From assembly GCA_963715815.1 (NCBI GenBank), contig OY970278.1, forward strand, positions 868,001-932,000: a stretch of DNA of 64,000 nt, in the 5' to 3' direction. Of the stretch, positions 33,075 through 41,638 are shown piece by piece. Position numbers and translations under genes: made by a program. The notes under the pieces were generated by a model. That model saw only the letters and a program-made list of their open reading frames with translations, did no database searches and had not been told where the DNA came from. This DNA comes from JAFAMS01 sp963715815 (GTDB lineage Bacteria; Vulcanimicrobiota; Vulcanimicrobiia; Vulcanimicrobiales; Vulcanimicrobiaceae). Numbering within the stretch: position 1 is the stretch's first letter; each line of letters starts with the position of its first letter.

Positions 33075-34331
33075 TTACGGTTGATACGTCTTACCTTCGA
33101 ATTGCCAAGGCGCCGTCAAATCACCCTTCTCGGGCCATGGCTGCGCCTTTTTCATCGTCGACGCGTTGTAGTAAGTCGGATACGGTGGCGAGCCGATTTT
33201 CCCGGGCCAGTTTTTCGGAATCCACGGCGGCGTCTCCGGAACTTTCCAGCCGAGCTTCTTGAACGTCGCGTCCATGTAGTGCGGATCCCATGCAACGAAA
33301 TAGTCTTGGGCGGTCAGCAAGCGCGTGACGGTCTTGTTCTTGTAGAGAAATTCAGAGATGCGCGCATTCTCCGTCGCCCAAAACCGCGGGAACGGATACG
33401 CCGCAGTCGGCTTATACAGGTTATTGTACGTCGCCTGTTGCTGGGTGAGCAGCGCTTCCGGGAAGTGTTTGAGCATCGGATCGACTTGCAGCCACTTGAC
33501 GACTTCGTCCGGATGATAACGAATGTACAAGGTCGCTTCCATAAACGCATCGGTCAACGCTTGTGCCACGTCGGGTGCGTTCTTTGCAATGTCCCCGATG
33601 ACGTAGTAGTTGCCCTCGTACATGCTGGAGGCCCAACTCTGGTCGAGATACTTTCCGGTGTGCAGGTAGTCGACCATGAACGAGCACGTCGGTTCCCACG
33701 GGATGACGCCGGCTATGCCGCGCGGCATCGATATCTCGTCTGCGACCGGAATATTGACCAGCGTGACGTCTTTCCCGACCACGACGCCGTTGGAGCGCGC
33801 CGCCGTCTGAAAATAGAATTCGGGCGACGAGCCAACCAGCACCCCGACACTCAAAGGCGTTTTTTGGTTGGCCCAATCCTTGAGCGACTTGTACGGCGAG
33901 TCGTTCGGCACGACGATGCAATGCAGAAGATTCGGGCTGAGCACCGCGAGATCGACGACGGGGAATTGCTTGACCAGCAGCGTCGTGAACGGAAAATTGC
34001 CTTCGAAGCCGACTTGCGAGCGCCCGGCGAGCATCGATTCGTTGATCGGTGGGCCGCCGATGTATTCGGTATACTTCGCCTCGATGCCGCGCTTTTGCAG
34101 TAGCTGCATGTGTTCCATCGTCGTCGCGAGGCTGTCTTCGCCGGACCACGGACCCGTCCACGCGAGCGACAGCGGCCAGTAGCCTTTCGATTTGAGCCAA
34201 TCGATCGATTTTTGTGAAACCTGATCGTACGGCTGTGGCCAGCCCCACGGCGTAAATGTACGCGCGGGCGCTGCGAAGCTTGCGCTGCCCATGAGCGACA
34301 ACAAGATGACGAAGCAAACGAATCTCTTCAC
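33075..34331 (-). CDS. ABC transporter substrate-binding protein (SsuA/TauA-like)
   Basis: This protein of about 418 residues starts at GTG 34331, preceded by GGAGGGG eight bases upstream and giving a clean signal peptide (K-R-F-V-C-F-V-I-L-L-S-L-M-G-S-A-S-F-A-A). The mature part has the periplasmic-binding fold of the nitrate/sulfonate group: GGPPINESMLAGRSQVGFEG, then VVPNDSPYKSLKDWANQKTPLSVGV and an RGIAGVIPWEP region. It is longer than SsuA. The ligand is unknown; organosulfur or small amine compounds would suit the attached selenoprotein. Confidence 0.82.
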   Translation of the reverse strand: MKRFVCFVILLSLMGSASFAAPARTFTPWGWPQPYDQVSQKSIDWLKSKGYWPLSLAWTGPWSGEDSLATTMEHMQLLQKRGIEAKYTEYIGGPPINESMLAGRSQVGFEGNFPFTTLLVKQFPVVDLAVLSPNLLHCIVVPNDSPYKSLKDWANQKTPLSVGVLVGSSPEFYFQTAARSNGVVVGKDVTLVNIPVADEISMPRGIAGVIPWEPTCSFMVDYLHTGKYLDQSWASSMYEGNYYVIGDIAKNAPDVAQALTDAFMEATLYIRYHPDEVVKWLQVDPMLKHFPEALLTQQQATYNNLYKPTAAYPFPRFWATENARISEFLYKNKTVTRLLTAQDYFVAWDPHYMDATFKKLGWKVPETPPWIPKNWPGKIGSPPYPTYYNASTMKKAQPWPEKGDLTAPWQFEGKTYQP

Positions 34332-34351
34332 GCGGTTTTCCCCTCCGGCGT

Positions 34352-35143
34352 TCAGTGCGCTGACCATCCGCCATCGATGGGGATGATCGAGCCTGTAATT
34401 GAGCGTGCGGCATCCGTACAAAGAAACGTGCAGAGCTGACCGATTTCGCTGGGATCGATGAAGCGCCGCGTCGGCATCGTTTCGAGAAACGCGCGGCTGA
34501 GCGCTTCCTCTTCGGAGATGCCGCCCCCGAATTGTTTCACGTATGTAGGCCCCTGGCTGGATACCATCTCCGTGAGAACGGCGCCCGGGCAGATGGCGTT
34601 GGCCGTTATGCCGGCCGATGCGCCTTCGACGGCGGCCGCGCGCGTTAAGCCGACGACGCCGTGCTTCGAGGCAATGTATGCAGACTTGAGCGGTGAGGCA
34701 ACGATTCCGTGAACGCTTGCCAAGTTAACGATGCGACCCCGTCCGGCTTTTGCCATGTACGGCCAAACCGACTTAACGGAAAGAAACGTTCCGAAAAGGT
34801 TAATGTCGTTGATGAATTTCCATTTCTCTTCCGAGAACGACGGCAAATCGGAAAGGTGCTGTACGCCGTGCGCATTGACGAGATGATCGAGCGAACCGAA
34901 ATCCCCAGCAGCTTCCTCGAAGGTGTCGGCGACTGACGCAGCCTCGCGAATGTCCAGGCAATAGGCGCGCGCCTCGATGCCGTGCATAAGTGCGAGCGCA
35001 CGCGCAATGTCACCCGCGTCCGTCAAATCGACGAGCGCGAGGTTTGAGCCCGCTTTGGCGAGCTCCCCGGCCGTGGCTCGACCGATGCCGCCGGCCGCGC
35101 CCGTGATGATCGTCGTGCGGCCTGTTAGGTCAACGAATGACAC
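34352..35143 (-). CDS. Short-chain dehydrogenase/reductase
   Basis: The 263-residue classical SDR has the cofactor motif TGAAGGIGRATAGELAKAG, the N-A-H-G structural motif in HLVNAHGVQ, the active-site serine (LASVHG) and YIASKHG containing Tyr-x-x-x-Lys, and the late PGAVLTEMV. It resembles 3-hydroxybutyrate dehydrogenase-type enzymes (FxGGGISEEEAL insertion before the end). It is the first gene of the transporter-selenoprotein operon and divergent from the carboxylase operon. Confidence 0.88.
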   Translation of the reverse strand: MSFVDLTGRTTIITGAAGGIGRATAGELAKAGSNLALVDLTDAGDIARALALMHGIEARAYCLDIREAASVADTFEEAAGDFGSLDHLVNAHGVQHLSDLPSFSEEKWKFINDINLFGTFLSVKSVWPYMAKAGRGRIVNLASVHGIVASPLKSAYIASKHGVVGLTRAAAVEGASAGITANAICPGAVLTEMVSSQGPTYVKQFGGGISEEEALSRAFLETMPTRRFIDPSEIGQLCTFLCTDAARSITGSIIPIDGGWSAH

Positions 35144-35210
35144 GGATCATGCCAGGATAGAGCCTCCCTTAAAGGGTGGAGCTTGCCCAGATTAAAACTG
35201 ATTTGCTAAA

Positions 35211-35233
35211 ATTCGTCAAGGTAAATGACAAAT
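35211..35233. promoter_or_regulatory. Palindromic operator between divergent operons
   Basis: ATTCGTCA (35211-35218), 7 bases, then TGACAAAT (35226-35233). It is the third site with this architecture. It overlaps the ATG at 35225 of the plus-strand carboxylase operon and lies 68 bases upstream of the minus-strand SDR start, so one regulator could control both directions. Confidence 0.65.
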
Positions 35234-36523
35234 ATTTCCTCGGCCTCAAAAACAGGAATTGTGGATTGCTCGCTCACCGCGGGCCAGGCATCGCTGTGGG
35301 CCGGGATGATGACGAACGAAATGCTTCTTCCGATCGTCCCGAGGCTCGACAAGGCCGGATACCGGAGCGTCGAGCTGCTCGACCCGTTCGTGTTCGCCGC
35401 GTGCGTGGATCGACTGGGCGAGGATCCTTGGGAGCGCCTTCGCCTCGCTGCGAAGCGGCTCGCGCACACGCCCGCGAGCGTTTCGATCGCTGGGACGTAT
35501 TTGTTCGGTGCGCGGCCCGTCGGAAAGAAGACACTGCGACGAACGCTTCGGCTGCTTGCAAAGAACGGCGTCTCGCGCGTCGACTGCTACGATCCGTTCA
35601 ACGACGTCGCGTCGCTCGCGCCGATCGTCGAAGGATGTAAAGAGCTTGGACTAACTGTCTGCGGCGGCGTCGTCTATGCGCTTGGTGAGGCGTACGACGC
35701 AGAATATTTCGCGGCAAAAGCGCGCAAGCTCGCCAAGTTCGGATGCAACGCGATTGCGCTGCTTGATTTTAGCGGAAGCTTACATCCCGAGCGCGTGCCG
35801 GAAATTATTACAGCGCTCGCGCTGCAGGCCCGAGGCATTCCACTCGAGCTCCGGACGCATTGCCGGTCGAGCCGCGCAGAAATCGCATCTTTGTTGTCAT
35901 TGGACAACGGCGTATCGGCGATTCATGCGGCCTCAGAGCCGCTTTCCAGCGGCGTCTCGCTGCCGTCCATCGATTTCTTTGCCGAGCATCTCGAGCGCGA
36001 AGGCTATCGTTCGGAAATCGACGACGCGACGGTCGCTGCGATCTCCGACTATTTCACGGGCGTCGCGGAGTACTACGGCTTACCGAAAGGTGCACCGATG
36101 TTGCACGACGTTGCGATCGACCGCCATCAGCTTCCGGCCGTATTGCAGCGAGAGCGCGGCCCGGGCGATCGCTTTGAGGACGAGCTCGCGTGGATTCAAG
36201 CCGATCTCGGCAATCCGCCTATGGCGCTGCCTGTTGCAACATGGATATGTGAACAAGCGGCTTGGAATCTCGAGAACGGCACGCGCGAAGTCTCGCATCT
36301 CCGGGAGAAGCTGCGCGGCGACAAATCGGGAGGCGACGTAGAAAACGAAGATGACGTCACGGCGTTGCACATCAGCAGTGGGGCGATGCGAGCCTTTACG
36401 CAGGCGCGCTTGCAAGTCGATCGCAGCGCCTGGGATATTCATGCGGATACTCCCGCTGCACAGTTGTTGGGTGAGCTCGCACGCCGGCCGTGGGTTCGCG
36501 AGATTTCTGTGGAGCACGCATGA
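35225..36523 (+). CDS. Degenerate carboxyltransferase paralog (pyruvate carboxylase/oxaloacetate decarboxylase type)
   Basis: The 432-residue protein is clearly homologous to the active carboxyltransferase at 40223 (DCSLTAGQASLWAGMMTNEMLLPIVPRLDKAGYRSVELLD against DTTIRDGQQSLWATRMTNEMVLPYLPRMDEMGFDYIDLLG). It has lost key metal and carboxylation residues. The active R-D-G is T18-A19-G20, the carbamylated lysine (K-D-P) is L180-D181-F182, and the H-x-H pair is R210-T-H212. It is therefore unlikely to catalyse carboxyl transfer by itself. The late region also differs. A structural, regulatory or substrate-binding role in a heteromeric carboxylase is the best guess. Confidence 0.83.
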   Translation: MTNISSASKTGIVDCSLTAGQASLWAGMMTNEMLLPIVPRLDKAGYRSVELLDPFVFAACVDRLGEDPWERLRLAAKRLAHTPASVSIAGTYLFGARPVGKKTLRRTLRLLAKNGVSRVDCYDPFNDVASLAPIVEGCKELGLTVCGGVVYALGEAYDAEYFAAKARKLAKFGCNAIALLDFSGSLHPERVPEIITALALQARGIPLELRTHCRSSRAEIASLLSLDNGVSAIHAASEPLSSGVSLPSIDFFAEHLEREGYRSEIDDATVAAISDYFTGVAEYYGLPKGAPMLHDVAIDRHQLPAVLQRERGPGDRFEDELAWIQADLGNPPMALPVATWICEQAAWNLENGTREVSHLREKLRGDKSGGDVENEDDVTALHISSGAMRAFTQARLQVDRSAWDIHADTPAAQLLGELARRPWVREISVEHA

Positions 36524-37863
36524 TTCGCCGCGTGCTGATCGCAAATCGCGGCGAAATTGCCGTGCGCGTCATTCGAGCCTGCCGCGAGATGGGAATCGAA
36601 ACGGTCGCCGTCTACTCCGAAGCCGACACGGAATCGATGCACGTCGAACAAGCCGACACCGCGGTTTGCATCGGGCCGCCGCCCGGCCGCCGCAGTTATC
36701 TCGACATGTCGTCGGTTGTGGCTGCAGCACTCGGCACCAGCGCCGATGCGATTCATCCCGGCTACGGCTTTCTTGCCGAGAATGCTGAGTTTGCGGCGCT
36801 TTGCGCGTCGCAGGGCGTAACGTTCATCGGACCCTCGCCGCAAGCAATCCGCGCAGTCGGCGACAAGATCATCGCGCGCGAGACCGTCGCAAAAGCCGGT
36901 GTTCCGGTTGTCGGCGGGACGAAGGATGCAATCTCCAATCCGGCCGAGGCAGCAGAATTGGCGCGCTCGATCGGGATGCCCGTTCTCTTGAAAGCGCGCG
37001 GGGGCGGCGGGGGGCGCGGCATGCGCGTGGTTGATGATGCCGCCGGTATTGAATCCGCGTTTCTCGACGCGTCGCGCGAAGCCGAGGCTGCGTTCGGCGA
37101 TGGCGGAATGTACATGGAGCGATATCTCGATGCCGTCAAGCACGTGGAGATTCAAATCCTCGCAGACCAGCACGGCACGTTCGTCGCCCTCGGCGAGCGC
37201 GATTGTTCGACGCAGCGGCGGCATCAAAAGCTGATCGAAGAGTCACCTTCGCCGGGCTTGGATCCTCAGGTGCGTGCGCAGATGTGCGAGGCAGCAATCA
37301 ATGCCGCGCGCTGCGTCAACTATTTCGGGGCGGGAACGGTTGAATTTCTGTACGACCCGAAGACGCGCGAGTTCTTTTTCATCGAGATGAATGCGCGCAT
37401 TCAAGTCGAGCATCCCGTAACGGAAATGGTCACTGGAATCGACATCGTCAAGGAACAGTTGACCGTTGCTTCGGGCGGAAAGCTAACGATCGCGGGCAGC
37501 GTTCGCTTCGATGGACACGCTATCGAGTGTCGTATCAATGCGGAAGATCCGGCGCAGAACTTCATGCCGAGTCCCGGCCTCCTCACGCGATACGTGCCGC
37601 CGGCCGGTCCGGGGGTTCGCGTCGACAGCCACGCTTACGAGGGCTATTGCTTCCCGCCGAACTATGACTCACTGCTTGCGAAACTCATCGTCCACGGCAG
37701 AGATCGCGAAGAGTCGCGCACCCGAATGCAGCGTGCGCTGAGTGACTACGTCATCGAAGGGATCAAGACGACGATTCCGTTTCACATCGCAATGCTGGAG
37801 CATCCTGAATTTCGAGCCGGCAATATCACGACGCAATTTGTCGGTAAAATGGTGAGTGCGTGA
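36520..37863 (+). CDS. accC: Biotin carboxylase (AccC-like)
   Basis: The 447-residue biotin carboxylase has IRRVLIANRGEIAVRVIRACREMGIETVAVYSEAD, the ATP-grasp glycine loop KARGGGGGRGMRVV, the catalytic ERDCSTQRRHQKLIEESPSP, EFFFIEMNARIQVEHPVTEMVTGIDIVKEQL, and a complete C-terminal domain. All key residues appear present. It carboxylates the biotin on the carrier protein encoded next, using ATP and bicarbonate. The start at 36520 overlaps the previous stop. It is dedicated to this operon rather than general fatty acid synthesis. Confidence 0.95.
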   Translation: MIRRVLIANRGEIAVRVIRACREMGIETVAVYSEADTESMHVEQADTAVCIGPPPGRRSYLDMSSVVAAALGTSADAIHPGYGFLAENAEFAALCASQGVTFIGPSPQAIRAVGDKIIARETVAKAGVPVVGGTKDAISNPAEAAELARSIGMPVLLKARGGGGGRGMRVVDDAAGIESAFLDASREAEAAFGDGGMYMERYLDAVKHVEIQILADQHGTFVALGERDCSTQRRHQKLIEESPSPGLDPQVRAQMCEAAINAARCVNYFGAGTVEFLYDPKTREFFFIEMNARIQVEHPVTEMVTGIDIVKEQLTVASGGKLTIAGSVRFDGHAIECRINAEDPAQNFMPSPGLLTRYVPPAGPGVRVDSHAYEGYCFPPNYDSLLAKLIVHGRDREESRTRMQRALSDYVIEGIKTTIPFHIAMLEHPEFRAGNITTQFVGKMVSA

Positions 37864-38306
37864 ATAGCGGCGAGATCTTATCGATCTTGCAGCGCCTTCG
37901 GGAGCTCGGGTACAAGCATTTTCGATTCGAGCAGGGCGGCGTCGTGCTCGAAGTCGACGTCGACAGCTCCGGCAGTGTAGCGTCAGGAAGAAGCCGCGCA
38001 GCGACTGCGGGGCCGGCCCCGGCTTCGTCTGCTGCGCAACCCTCGGTGAATACCGACGCGGGTCTGGTCGCGATACGGGCGCCGATGAGCGGAACGTTCT
38101 TTCGCGCGCCGGCTCCGAATGCGCCGTCCTTCGTCGAAGTAGGAAGCCGAGTCGAGGCAACCGATACCGTCTGTATCGTCGAAGTCATGAAGCTCTTCAA
38201 CACGATCACCGCAGGCGTGAGCGGTACCGTCGTCGAGATCGTCGCCGCGAACGAGCAAGCCGTGACGACCGGCATGCCGCTCATCTGGATCAAGGCCGGC
38301 TCGTGA
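37860..38306 (+). CDS. accB: Biotin carboxyl carrier protein, functional copy
   Basis: The 148-residue protein starts at GTG overlapping the previous stop. It has an N-terminal segment of about 35 residues (EILSILQRLRELGYKHFRFEQGG), an Ala/Pro/Ser-rich linker, and a C-terminal biotinyl domain from about residue 68. The biotinylation motif is E-V-M-K111-L-F-N, flanked by APMSGTFFRAP and TTGMPLIWI, so it should be biotinylated. It shuttles carboxybiotin between biotin carboxylase and the transferase. Confidence 0.92.
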   Translation: MNSGEILSILQRLRELGYKHFRFEQGGVVLEVDVDSSGSVASGRSRAATAGPAPASSAAQPSVNTDAGLVAIRAPMSGTFFRAPAPNAPSFVEVGSRVEATDTVCIVEVMKLFNTITAGVSGTVVEIVAANEQAVTTGMPLIWIKAGS

Positions 38307-38638
38307 ACGTTCAGATCGCACCTGGGAAGCTCACGTATCGCGACGTACGCAAGATTCTGGCGCTGCTCGATGCGTGGCCGAGCGGTTCGATTCATTTTGA
38401 AGATGGCGGGCTTGTCGTCGACGCGATTGCGAATCGTCGGGATGCAGAGGTCGCATCGGAGATTACCTCGCCCGCCGTCGGGATCTTCCGCGCAGAGCGC
38501 GGCGGGATTGGAAACATCGAAGCACCACGGAAATCGACGCCGGTCGTCGCGCCGGAAGGCGCGCGCATCGTTGCGTGGCTGGTGCAGGACGGCGCTTTCG
38601 TCGAGTACGGACAGCCGCTCGTTTTGGTGATGCGGTGA
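38303..38638 (+). CDS. Biotin carrier-like protein lacking the biotinylation site
   Basis: The 111-residue protein follows the functional carrier with a GTGA overlap. Its N-terminal region (KLTYRDVRKILALLDAWPSGSIHFEDGGLVVD) mirrors the N-terminus of the first carrier. The C-terminal part keeps the outer strands of the lipoyl/biotinyl fold (ITSPAVGIFRAE and then ARIVAWLVQDGAFVEYGQPLVLV). The central hairpin with the M-K lysine is missing. It cannot be biotinylated in the usual way. Together with the degenerate transferase at 35225 it suggests a pseudo-subunit pair in this complex. Confidence 0.78.
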   Translation: MNVQIAPGKLTYRDVRKILALLDAWPSGSIHFEDGGLVVDAIANRRDAEVASEITSPAVGIFRAERGGIGNIEAPRKSTPVVAPEGARIVAWLVQDGAFVEYGQPLVLVMR

Positions 38639-40230
38639 ATTCGGATACGATCTGCATCGTCGGCGTCGCCGAATCGGATGAGATCGGCGATCTCCCAGGC
38701 TGCTCGGGCCTGGAGCTGCAGACACAGGCGGCGCGAAATGCGCTCTCCGACGCCGGCCTCTCGAAAGCCGACGTCGACGGCGTCGTAACGCAAACCGGCG
38801 GGCGAATGGCCGCAGTTAATTTCTCCGAGTACATGGGGCTGACGCCGAAATGGGTGGAGGAAACATTCGTCGGCGGAGCCTCCAACGTGTCGCATATGGA
38901 TACGTCCGCCGCCGCAATACGCGCCGGCATCTGTGAGACCGTTCTGGTATCTTACGGCACGACGCCGCGACAGGGCGAGTACGCCACGTTGACGCCGGAA
39001 TACGCCGACGATTTCGAGCGGCCGTTCGGCACTTGTTTCCCTGTCGGTGCGTATGCGCTGGTTGCGCAGCGGCACATGTTTCAGTACGGAACGACGCGTG
39101 CGCAGTTCGCGAAGCTCGTCGTCGAAAGCCGTCGCTGGGGCGCGCTCAACCCCAAAGCCATCCGCCGCAAGCCCATTACGATCGAAGAAGTTCTCGCCGC
39201 TCCTCCCGTCATCGAGCCGATTCACCGGCTCGACTCGTGTCTTGTCACCGACGCCGGTGGCGCATATGTCATGACAACACTCGAGCGTGCACGCAAGCTG
39301 AAAAAGAAGCCGGTTGCGTTTCTCGGCGCCGGCCATTCATACACGCACCGCTCGATCGCGCAGAAGGAAGACATCACGACCAGCGGTGCTGCGATCTCCG
39401 CGCCGCGCGCGCTCGCGCGCGCCGGCCTAACGCTCGACGATATCGACGTCTACGAAGTCTACGACGCATTTACGAGCCAGCTGCTCATCATGCTCGAAGA
39501 TATCGGCTTGTGTGCGAAAGGCGAGGGCGGCCCGTTCGTCGAGCGCACCGATTTTGGTCCCGGCAGCAAGATTCCGCTCAATACTTCGGGCGGCGGTCTC
39601 TCATACTTGCACCCGGGTGCCTTCGGGATGTTTCTCGTCATCGAGGCCGTGCGTCAGCTGCGCGGTGAGTGCGGCGAGCGTCAAGTAAGCGGTGCACGTC
39701 ACGCGCTCGTGCACGGCAACGGCGGCGTCTACTTCAGCGAAGTTACTGCAATTCTCAGGAGCAGTCTCGTGAGCGAGCCGACTAAAGAGCTTCGCACGCT
39801 CTACAAAGGTGAACTTGCCGGAAACGTCTATCAGCCGACACGCTCGCCGGAGGCGCAGCCCTTTTGGGACGGCTGCCGCGAACACAAGCTGATGCTCCCG
39901 CAGTGTACCGCGTGCAAACGCTTTCATTTCTATCCGCGCAGTTTTTGCCCGTACTGCGATTCGCGCGAGATCGCATGGGTGCAGTCCGCCGGAGCCGGGA
40001 CGATTTATTCCTTTGCCGTCGTGCGGCAGAAGCTCGAACCGGCGTTCGCGCATCTGATCCCATATGCGATCGCAATTATCGATGTCAACGAAGGCATTCG
40101 GATGCTCAGCCGCATCGACGGCCGGATCGACGACGTTGCGTGCGGCAGACCGGTCCACGTGACGTTCGAAGAGCTCTCACCCAAGTTGACTGTCCCCCTA
40201 TTTGCGATGTCCCGAGGTGAACATGCGTAA
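38635..40230 (+). CDS. Thiolase-like protein fused to a DUF35 domain
   Basis: The 531-residue protein starts at GTG. Residues about 1-385 form a SCP2-type thiolase fold: GVVTQTGGRM, VEETFVGGASNVSHMDTSAAAIRAGICETVLV, and DVYEVYDAFTSQLLIMLEDIGLCAKGEGG. The usual nucleophilic cysteine position after the G-G is not a cysteine. Residues about 400-531 are DUF35, with a zinc ribbon C-x2-C (CTACKRFHFYPRSFCPYCDS) and an OB fold. Thiolase-like proteins lacking that cysteine and partnered with DUF35, as Ltp2 with its partner in steroid degradation, act as retro-aldolases on acyl-CoAs. A fused natural version is less common. Confidence 0.82.
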   Translation: MNSDTICIVGVAESDEIGDLPGCSGLELQTQAARNALSDAGLSKADVDGVVTQTGGRMAAVNFSEYMGLTPKWVEETFVGGASNVSHMDTSAAAIRAGICETVLVSYGTTPRQGEYATLTPEYADDFERPFGTCFPVGAYALVAQRHMFQYGTTRAQFAKLVVESRRWGALNPKAIRRKPITIEEVLAAPPVIEPIHRLDSCLVTDAGGAYVMTTLERARKLKKKPVAFLGAGHSYTHRSIAQKEDITTSGAAISAPRALARAGLTLDDIDVYEVYDAFTSQLLIMLEDIGLCAKGEGGPFVERTDFGPGSKIPLNTSGGGLSYLHPGAFGMFLVIEAVRQLRGECGERQVSGARHALVHGNGGVYFSEVTAILRSSLVSEPTKELRTLYKGELAGNVYQPTRSPEAQPFWDGCREHKLMLPQCTACKRFHFYPRSFCPYCDSREIAWVQSAGAGTIYSFAVVRQKLEPAFAHLIPYAIAIIDVNEGIRMLSRIDGRIDDVACGRPVHVTFEELSPKLTVPLFAMSRGEHA

Positions 40231-41638
40231 CGTCGAGCTCATCGACACCACCATCCGTGACGGCCAGCAGTCGCTTTGGGCGACGCGCATGACCAACGAG
40301 ATGGTCCTTCCGTACTTGCCGCGCATGGACGAGATGGGCTTTGACTACATCGACCTGCTCGGGGGCGCGGTGTTCGACGTCTGCGTGCGGTTCTTGCGCG
40401 AGGATCCGTGGGATCGTATGCGCCAGGCGGCTCGTCTCGTCACGAAAACGCCGCTCAACGTCTGGACGCGCGGACAAAGTCTGTTCACCTTCGAGATGTT
40501 CCCGGACGATGTGGTCGAGCTGGCCGTGCGGCGTGTTGCCGCGACAGGAGTAAAGCGCTTCACGTGCTTTGACTCGCTGCACGACATTCGCAACATTGAG
40601 CTGTCGATGCGCGTCGCCAAAGAATGCGGTATGGAAACCGTCGGTCACGTCGTTTACACGATCAGCCCGATTCACACCGACGAATATTACGTCGCAAAGG
40701 CCAAAGAGATCGTGGCTCTCGGCGTCGACGTGCTCGGGATCAAGGATCCCGGTGGTTTGCTTACGGTCGAGCGCGCGCGGACGCTCGTCCCGGCGATCCG
40801 TGCCGTCGATACGGAGATCCCGCTGGAGCTGCACACGCATTGCCGCGGTAGCGTCGGCGAGCTCGTGCTGCTCGAAAGCGTCCCGCTCGGCGTCGACATC
40901 GTGTACACCGCGGTTCGTCCGCTGGCAAGTTCGGACGCGCTGCCTGATGCGCTCTATTGCACGCAAAATCTGCGCCGCATGGGTTACGATGTGCGCGTCT
41001 CGGAAGAAGACTTGCTCGAGATGCAAGCGCACTTCACGGACGTTGCAATCAAATACGGCAAGCCGATCGTGCCGCCGAACCGGTACGATCCGTTTCTGTA
41101 CAAGCACCAAGTCCCCGGCGGCATGATCTCGAATCTGCACTCGCAGCTGCGCGAGCTCGGAATGGAAGATCGTATCGGCGAGGTGATGGATGAAGCGCCG
41201 CAAGTACGCGAAGACCTCGGGTATCCTGTGCTCGTGAGCCCCTTTGCGCAGTTCGCGATCACGCAGGCGACGATCAATGTCATCAGCGGCAAGCGCTACG
41301 GAACGATCCCGGATGAGGTTGCACGCTACGTGCTCGGATACTACGGTAAGCCGGCCGGCCCGATCGCGCCAATCGTTCAAGAGCGCGTCGCAGAGATCAC
41401 AAGAGGACGCTCGGCGATCACATGCCGGCCGGGCGAGGTGATCGAGCCGCGCTTGGAAGCGACGCGCAAAGCGCGTGGTCCGTTTGCTTCGGATGACGAC
41501 CTGCTCTTGGCGGTGTTCTACCAGCCGGCGCAACTCGATCCGCTCTTCGCGGCGCGCGGCGGCGCAAGCACGTCGGCGCTGCAGCCGTCGCTGAAAGATT
41601 TGCTCGCGTCGCTCGAGGCGCAGCCACGCAGACGATAA
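40223..41638 (+). CDS. Biotin-dependent carboxyltransferase (pyruvate carboxylase B/oxaloacetate decarboxylase alpha type)
   Basis: The 471-residue TIM-barrel transferase has a complete active site: DTTIRDGQQS with metal ligand D13, the carbamylated lysine K174 in GIKDPGGLL, and zinc ligands H204 and H206 in LELHTHCRGS. A C-terminal helical domain ends with PRLEATRKARGPF. The start at 40223 follows GAGGTG. It should transfer CO2 between carboxybiotin and a keto or acyl substrate. This is the active counterpart of the degenerate paralog at 35225. The acceptor is unknown; the neighbouring acyl-CoA synthetase and thiolase-DUF35 suggest a CoA thioester or keto acid. Confidence 0.9.
   Translation: MRNVELIDTTIRDGQQSLWATRMTNEMVLPYLPRMDEMGFDYIDLLGGAVFDVCVRFLREDPWDRMRQAARLVTKTPLNVWTRGQSLFTFEMFPDDVVELAVRRVAATGVKRFTCFDSLHDIRNIELSMRVAKECGMETVGHVVYTISPIHTDEYYVAKAKEIVALGVDVLGIKDPGGLLTVERARTLVPAIRAVDTEIPLELHTHCRGSVGELVLLESVPLGVDIVYTAVRPLASSDALPDALYCTQNLRRMGYDVRVSEEDLLEMQAHFTDVAIKYGKPIVPPNRYDPFLYKHQVPGGMISNLHSQLRELGMEDRIGEVMDEAPQVREDLGYPVLVSPFAQFAITQATINVISGKRYGTIPDEVARYVLGYYGKPAGPIAPIVQERVAEITRGRSAITCRPGEVIEPRLEATRKARGPFASDDDLLLAVFYQPAQLDPLFAARGGASTSALQPSLKDLLASLEAQPRRR

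Noticed and set aside
32232..34103. Long open frame of 623 codons on the plus strand opposite the ABC transporter genes
   Set aside because: It is antisense to clear ABC ATPase and binding-protein genes, has arginine-rich low-complexity composition and no recognisable domain. It is a GC-driven shadow.
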